Shown here piece after piece: positions 60,226-64,000 of a stretch of DNA of 64,000 nt. Origin of the DNA: Desulfomicrobium sp. UBA5193 (GTDB taxonomy: Bacteria; Desulfobacterota; Desulfovibrionia; Desulfovibrionales; Desulfomicrobiaceae); NCBI GenBank assembly GCA_002412965.1, contig DHWB01000003.1, forward strand, positions 176,504 through 240,503, given 5' to 3'. Each line of letters begins with the position of its first letter. The first letter of the stretch is position 1. A program made the position numbers and the translations under genes. Under the pieces are notes generated by a model. That model was not told where the DNA came from. It did not search any database and saw nothing but the letters and a program-made list of their open reading frames with translations.

Positions 60226-60993
60226 ATGGCAGGCAAGGACAACAGCTCCGAAACATTGGCCAAAGGCCTCTGGATTCTCGATATTTTCGGCGATGACGAC
60301 GTCGGCTTCACCCTTTCCCAGATTTCTCGCCGCACAGGCATCAACAAGACTTCCATATACAGATACGTCAACACGTTCTGCGACCTCGGGTTCCTGAAGC
60401 GCGACGATCGCACCGGATTGTATCGACTCGGCGTGCGCATGCTGGCCCTGGCCCATGCCATGCTCGAAAAAAGCGAACTGGAGCGCGCCGTCAAGACGCA
60501 GGTCGACGCGGCCCATGAACGCCACGGCGTGCACGTCGACGTGGGCATCCTGTCCGGGGACTCCATCTATCTGATTTACCGCCGCGAATCCCAGGACACC
60601 AAGGCCTTCCGCTCCTTCAGCTATGGCTCCGAGCCCTACTACCTGGCGGCGGGCAAGGCGGCCATGGCCTTCATGGACTCCGGCGAGCTCGCGGCGCTCG
60701 TCGCCCGTCTTGAATTGACCCCGAAGACCGACAAGACCATCACCTCCACGGAGGAGCTGCTGGCCGACCTGCGCCAGTCGGCCGAACGCGGCTACGCCCG
60801 CAACCGGGAGGAGTTCGTGCCTGGGCTGATCGCCATCGGCGCGCCGCTGTACAGCCTGCGCACGGGCAAGGTCGTGGGCGGGGTCAGCTTCGATTCCTCC
60901 ACCGATCGCTATTCCATGGAGGAGTTCGAGAGGCGTTTTGCGGGCTATCTGGTGGAATTGGCCAAGAAAATTTCCGCAGTGGTGTCCTGGTAA
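60226..60993 (+). CDS. IclR family transcriptional regulator
   Basis: 255 residues. The N-terminal winged helix (about 8-68; FTLSQISRRTGINKTSIYRYVNTF) and the C-terminal effector domain (about 85-250; YYLAAGKAAMAFM, GYARNREEFVPGLIAIGAPL) are typical IclR. The effector is unknown. The liv genes follow in the same direction after 198 nt with a small hairpin in between (GGAACC/GGTTCC at 61015-61032). It may regulate branched-chain amino-acid uptake or use. Confidence 0.92.
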   Translation: MAGKDNSSETLAKGLWILDIFGDDDVGFTLSQISRRTGINKTSIYRYVNTFCDLGFLKRDDRTGLYRLGVRMLALAHAMLEKSELERAVKTQVDAAHERHGVHVDVGILSGDSIYLIYRRESQDTKAFRSFSYGSEPYYLAAGKAAMAFMDSGELAALVARLELTPKTDKTITSTEELLADLRQSAERGYARNREEFVPGLIAIGAPLYSLRTGKVVGGVSFDSSTDRYSMEEFERRFAGYLVELAKKISAVVSW

Positions 60994-61191
60994 ATCTTGG
61001 AGTATCACTGCACCGGAACCTTTGCGGGTTCCACCCTGGACGAGGAAAAAGGGAAGCCGGAAGCGTTGGGTTTCCGGGTTCATGGCAGGATTCGCGGCAT
61101 TGTCGCGGAGCCAAACGGCAGCCGGTGATGCGTGGTGCGCAGAGCACGACGCGCTCATCGGAATTCAACGTTCACCTTGGAGGAGTTTTTG

Positions 61192-62331
61192 ATGAAACGA
61201 CTTGGAGTCCTGTGCATGGTTTTGGCCATGGTTTGCGGCTTTGCCGGCATGTCCCTGGCAGCCGATGACACCGTAAAAATTGGCGTGTTTCTGCCCCTGA
61301 CCGGCCAGAATGCCTTTGGCGGCCAGCTGGAATTGGAAGGCGTGCAGATGGCCCACAAGGAGATGGGCGAGATTCTCGGCAAGAAGGTCGAGCTGTTCGT
61401 GGTCGATAACAAATCCGACAAGGTTGAATCCGCCAATGCGGTCAAGCGCTTGATCGAAAAGGAAAAAGTTCAGGCCATCATCGGCACCTACGGTTCTTCC
61501 CTGGCCATGGCCGGTGGCGAAGTGTCCGAAAAGGCCGGCATCCCGCAGGTAGGCACCAGCTGCACCAACCCCCTGGTAACCCAGGGCAAGAAGTACATCT
61601 TCCGCGTGTGCTTCATCGATCCTTTCCAGGGCGCCGGCGCAGCCACCTATGCCTTCAAGGATCTGGGCCTCAAAAAGGCAGCTCTTCTGATCGACGTGGC
61701 CAACGACTACTCCGTGGGTCTGGCCAGCTTCTTCAACAAGTCCTTCACCAAGCTGGGCGGCGAGATCGTGGCCACCCTGAACTACCAGTCCGGCGACCAG
61801 GATTTCACTGCTCAGTTGCAGGAAATCATGAGCAAGCAGCCTGACGTGCTTTTCATTCCCTCCTACTTTGCCGAAGGCGCCATCATCATGAAGCAGGCTC
61901 AGGAGCTGGGCGCGAAGTTCCAGATCATGGGCGGCGACGCCATGGACAACCCGGAAATTACCGCCATTGGCGGTTCCGCCGTGGAAGGTTTCATCCACAC
62001 CACCTTCCCCTATGACCCGTCCATGCCCGACATGAACCCCGTGGCCAAGAAGTTCACAGCCGACTGGACCAAGGCCAACCCCGGCAAGGATCCCAACGTC
62101 AACGCCGCCCTCGGCTATGACGCGTACATGATCATTATGGACGCCATCACCCGCGCCAAGTCCGCCGAACCGCAGGCCATCACCGATGCCCTGGCCGCGA
62201 CCAAGGGCTTTGTCGGCGTGACCGGCACCACGACCATCAATGAGACCCACGATGCCGAAAAGCCCGTCGGTCTGGTCAAGATCAAGGACGGCAAGAAGAC
62301 CTACATCGGTGCCATCACTCCCGAACTCTAA
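61192..62331 (+). CDS. livK: Branched-chain amino acid ABC transporter, substrate-binding protein
   Basis: 379 residues. A signal peptide (to about 23, GFAGMSLAAD) precedes a type I periplasmic binding fold starting DTVKIGVFLPLTGQNAFGG. Family segments include VVDNKSDKVESANAVKRLI and GTYGSSLAMAGGEVSEKAGIPQV. It captures Leu/Ile/Val or a related ligand in the periplasm. The start at 61192 follows GGAGGAG. A strong hairpin separates it from livH, which fits the higher expression usual for binding proteins. Confidence 0.93.
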   Translation: MKRLGVLCMVLAMVCGFAGMSLAADDTVKIGVFLPLTGQNAFGGQLELEGVQMAHKEMGEILGKKVELFVVDNKSDKVESANAVKRLIEKEKVQAIIGTYGSSLAMAGGEVSEKAGIPQVGTSCTNPLVTQGKKYIFRVCFIDPFQGAGAATYAFKDLGLKKAALLIDVANDYSVGLASFFNKSFTKLGGEIVATLNYQSGDQDFTAQLQEIMSKQPDVLFIPSYFAEGAIIMKQAQELGAKFQIMGGDAMDNPEITAIGGSAVEGFIHTTFPYDPSMPDMNPVAKKFTADWTKANPGKDPNVNAALGYDAYMIIMDAITRAKSAEPQAITDALAATKGFVGVTGTTTINETHDAEKPVGLVKIKDGKKTYIGAITPEL

Positions 62332-62360
62332 TTCTCTGATTGCGCGCCTTCGGGGCGTAA

Positions 62361-62384
62361 GTGGCAGGGGGCAACCCCTGCCAC
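62361..62384 (+). promoter_or_regulatory. Intercistronic hairpin between livK and livH
   Basis: GTGGCAGGGG / CCCCTGCCAC with a GCAA tetraloop. A stable 10-bp stem without a long T-run: likely a 3'-end stabiliser or partial terminator that sets the livK:livHM ratio. Confidence 0.65.
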
Positions 62385-62406
62385 TGCTTTCAGACAAGGA
62401 TCGTCC

Positions 62407-63300
62407 ATGAATCTGGCAACATTCATCCAACATTTCCTGAACAGCCTGACCTTGGGCAGCCTTTATGCCCTCATCGCCATCGGCTACACCATGGTCTACG
62501 GCATTCTGCGGCTGATCAATTTCGCACACAGCGAAATCTTCATGCTCGGGGCCTACTTTGTGTTCTGGGCCATGACTCTTTTTCATCTGCCCTGGGCCTT
62601 CGCCATGATCGCGTCCATCATTCTCGTGGCCGGGATAGGCATTCTGGTCGACCGCATCGCCTATCGCCCCCTGCGTGACGCGCCCCGCATCTCGGCTCTG
62701 ATCAGCGCCATCGGCGTCTCCTTTTTTCTGCAGAACGTGGCCATCGTCTTCTTCCAGGCCATTCCGCGCCAGGTGCACCGCCCTCAGTGGCTGGAAACAC
62801 CCATGCTCTGGGGCGACGTGCGCGTCCTGCCCTTGACCCTCTTCGTGCCGGCGCTGTCGTTCTTTTTGATGCTGGGCCTCGTGTATATCGTCTACCATAC
62901 CAAGGCGGGCCTCGGCATGCGGGCCATCAGCAAGGACATCGAGACCAGCTACCTCATGGGCGTGCCCGTGAACAAGGTCATCGCCCTGACCTTTGGCATC
63001 GGTTCGGCCCTGGCTGCCGCGAGCGGCATCATGTGGGCCCTCAGATATCCGCAGCTGCAGCCCATCATGGGCGCGATTCCTGGCTTCAAGGCCTTTATCG
63101 CGGCGGTGGTCGGCGGCATCGGCTCCATCCAGGGCGCGGTCATCGGTGGCGTACTCCTGGGCTTTATTGAAATCATGACCGTGGCATTTTTTCCGGATCT
63201 GGCAGGATACCGCGATGCGTTCGCCTTTGTCCTGCTGATCGGCATGCTGCTGGTCAAGCCGACCGGCCTTATGGGTGTCAAGACGGAGGACAAGGTCTGA
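62407..63300 (+). CDS. livH: Branched-chain amino acid ABC transporter permease LivH
   Basis: 297 residues, about eight membrane helices. Typical LivH features are SLYALIAIGYTMVYGILRLINFAHSE near the N-terminus and SKDIETSYLMGVPVNKVIALTFGIGSALAAASG in the cytoplasmic coupling-loop region. It pairs with LivM. The stop overlaps the livM start by one base (TGATG). Confidence 0.94.
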   Translation: MNLATFIQHFLNSLTLGSLYALIAIGYTMVYGILRLINFAHSEIFMLGAYFVFWAMTLFHLPWAFAMIASIILVAGIGILVDRIAYRPLRDAPRISALISAIGVSFFLQNVAIVFFQAIPRQVHRPQWLETPMLWGDVRVLPLTLFVPALSFFLMLGLVYIVYHTKAGLGMRAISKDIETSYLMGVPVNKVIALTFGIGSALAAASGIMWALRYPQLQPIMGAIPGFKAFIAAVVGGIGSIQGAVIGGVLLGFIEIMTVAFFPDLAGYRDAFAFVLLIGMLLVKPTGLMGVKTEDKV

Positions 63301-64000
63301 TGAATCGTACCACAACCATTTTTCTCAATTTCGTCATGGTAGGCTGCCTGGGACTTTTTTTGTGGTGGGCCGAAGGGAGTCTGGACGGCTACAAGATTCA
63401 GATCTTGAACCTGATCGCAGTGAACATCATTTTGGCTCTTTCGCTCAATCTCATCTACGGTTTCACGGGCATGTTCAGCCTTGGTCATGCGGGATTCATG
63501 GCCATCGGCGCCTATGTCTGCTCCATCCTGATCATGACTCCGGAACAGAAGACCACGCTCTTCATCCTGCAGGAAGCCTTGCCCTGGGTGCAGAACTCCC
63601 ATGCGCCCTTTCTGGTGGCCGTGATCGCCGGCGGGCTTGTGGCGGCTCTGTTCGGTCTTGTCATCGGCGCTCCGCTCCTGCGCCTGGGTGACGACTACCT
63701 GGGCATCGCGACCCTGGGTTTCGCCGAGATCGTGCGCGTCATCGCCAACAACATCCCGCGCGTGACCAACGGTGCGCTCGGCTTCAAGGGCATTCCGGAT
63801 CACGCCAACCTGTGGTGGAATTACGGCTGGTGTCTGCTGACCCTCTATTTTGTTATCCGCATTCTCAGCAGCAACACGGGCAACGTCTTCAAGGCCATCC
63901 GCGACGACGAGACCGCAGCCAAGGCCATGGGCATCAATGTCTTCAAGATCAAGCTCCTGTCCTTCATCTTCGGCGCTTTTTTCGCCGGGGTGGGCGGCGC
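63300..64000 (+). CDS. livM: Branched-chain amino acid ABC transporter permease LivM (partial)
   Basis: Starts with ATG at 63300 (MNRTTTIFLNFVMVG) and runs off the window after about 233 residues. LivM features are NIILALSLNLIYGFTGMFSLGHAGFM and DDYLGIATLGFAEIVRVIANN, then the coupling loop AIRDDETAAKAMGINVFKIK. The ATPase genes livG and livF are expected just beyond the edge. Confidence 0.94.
   Translation, partial: MNRTTTIFLNFVMVGCLGLFLWWAEGSLDGYKIQILNLIAVNIILALSLNLIYGFTGMFSLGHAGFMAIGAYVCSILIMTPEQKTTLFILQEALPWVQNSHAPFLVAVIAGGLVAALFGLVIGAPLLRLGDDYLGIATLGFAEIVRVIANNIPRVTNGALGFKGIPDHANLWWNYGWCLLTLYFVIRILSSNTGNVFKAIRDDETAAKAMGINVFKIKLLSFIFGAFFAGVGG

Noticed and set aside
61165..63315. Very long antisense open frame across livK and livH (716 codons)
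   Set aside because: It is composed of His/Asp/Gly-rich sequence produced by the codon bias of the liv genes; no start signal or domain.
1..64000. CRISPR arrays, insertion sequences, prophage genes, tRNA and rRNA genes
   Set aside because: I looked for spaced direct repeats, transposase or integrase motifs, and tRNA/rRNA landmarks and saw none; a tRNA gene could still have been missed by eye.

Overview
The window looks like chromosome of a sulfate-reducing deltaproteobacterium of the Desulfovibrionales, possibly Desulfomicrobium. The reasons are a complete hmcABCDEF-rrf operon and a tmc operon (both transmembrane redox complexes known from Desulfovibrio), a class I hybrid cluster (prismane) protein with the Desulfovibrio cysteine spacing, a rubredoxin, SelB, and fairly high GC coding sequence with AT-rich regulatory gaps. 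The genus is inference; no rRNA or tRNA gene was seen. I saw no phage, insertion sequence or CRISPR array.

Layout. 1-9.6 kb: mostly housekeeping genes (acyl-ACP thioesterase, M23 peptidase, TetR regulator, a cysteine-proteinase-like protein that lacks its cysteine, cupin, CDF metal transporter, a 50-residue lipoprotein, cyclophilin, an S1-repeat protein, rubredoxin, M18 aminopeptidase). 9.6-17 kb: selB on the + strand converging on a - strand run lpd-maf-pgpA-hrpB, with two large inverted repeats around selB. 17-32 kb: the energy-metabolism core. A four-helix membrane protein gene precedes tmcD-tmcC-tmcB-tmcA, then hmcA-F, a double universal stress protein, the receiver Rrf1, a histidine kinase with a degenerate receiver and a cysteine-rich PAS domain, and the Rrf2 repressor. 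32-37.6 kb: nitroreductase, tgt, nth, cutA, miaB, a bifunctional-nuclease-domain protein and a PHP hydrolase. 37.6-41.8 kb: tolQ-tolR-tolA-tolB-pal.

42.3-46.6 kb: osmoregulated periplasmic glucan operon mdoG-(small membrane protein)-mdoH on the - strand, preceded by a NifA-like sigma-54 activator. 48.7-50 kb: BrkB/YihY-type membrane protein. 50.2-53.6 kb: hcp divergent from an FAD oxidoreductase and a four-cluster ferredoxin, with an FNR/HcpR-type palindrome between them. 53.7-58.4 kb: rsgA, two methyltransferases, a CD3324-family HTH protein and a stomatin/NfeD pair. 58.8-64 kb: a second M23 protein, an IclR regulator and livK-livH-livM (livM runs off the end).

How it works together. By family knowledge, Tmc and Hmc take electrons from periplasmic hydrogenases or formate dehydrogenases through cytochrome c3 (TmcA, HmcA), pass them through membrane subunits (TmcC; HmcC, HmcD, HmcE) to cytoplasmic HdrD-like iron-sulfur proteins (TmcB, HmcF), and so to sulfate reduction. 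The Rrf genes, kinase and Usp downstream are the likely control layer. The Hcp module would deal with nitric oxide or hydroxylamine stress. Features of most interest are the fused tmc-hmc-regulator block with its reversed tmc order, a 15-haem HmcA, a set of three repeats upstream of hmcA, the hcp/oxidoreductase/ferredoxin divergon, and two unexplained long inverted repeats (9597-9721 and 11763-11938).
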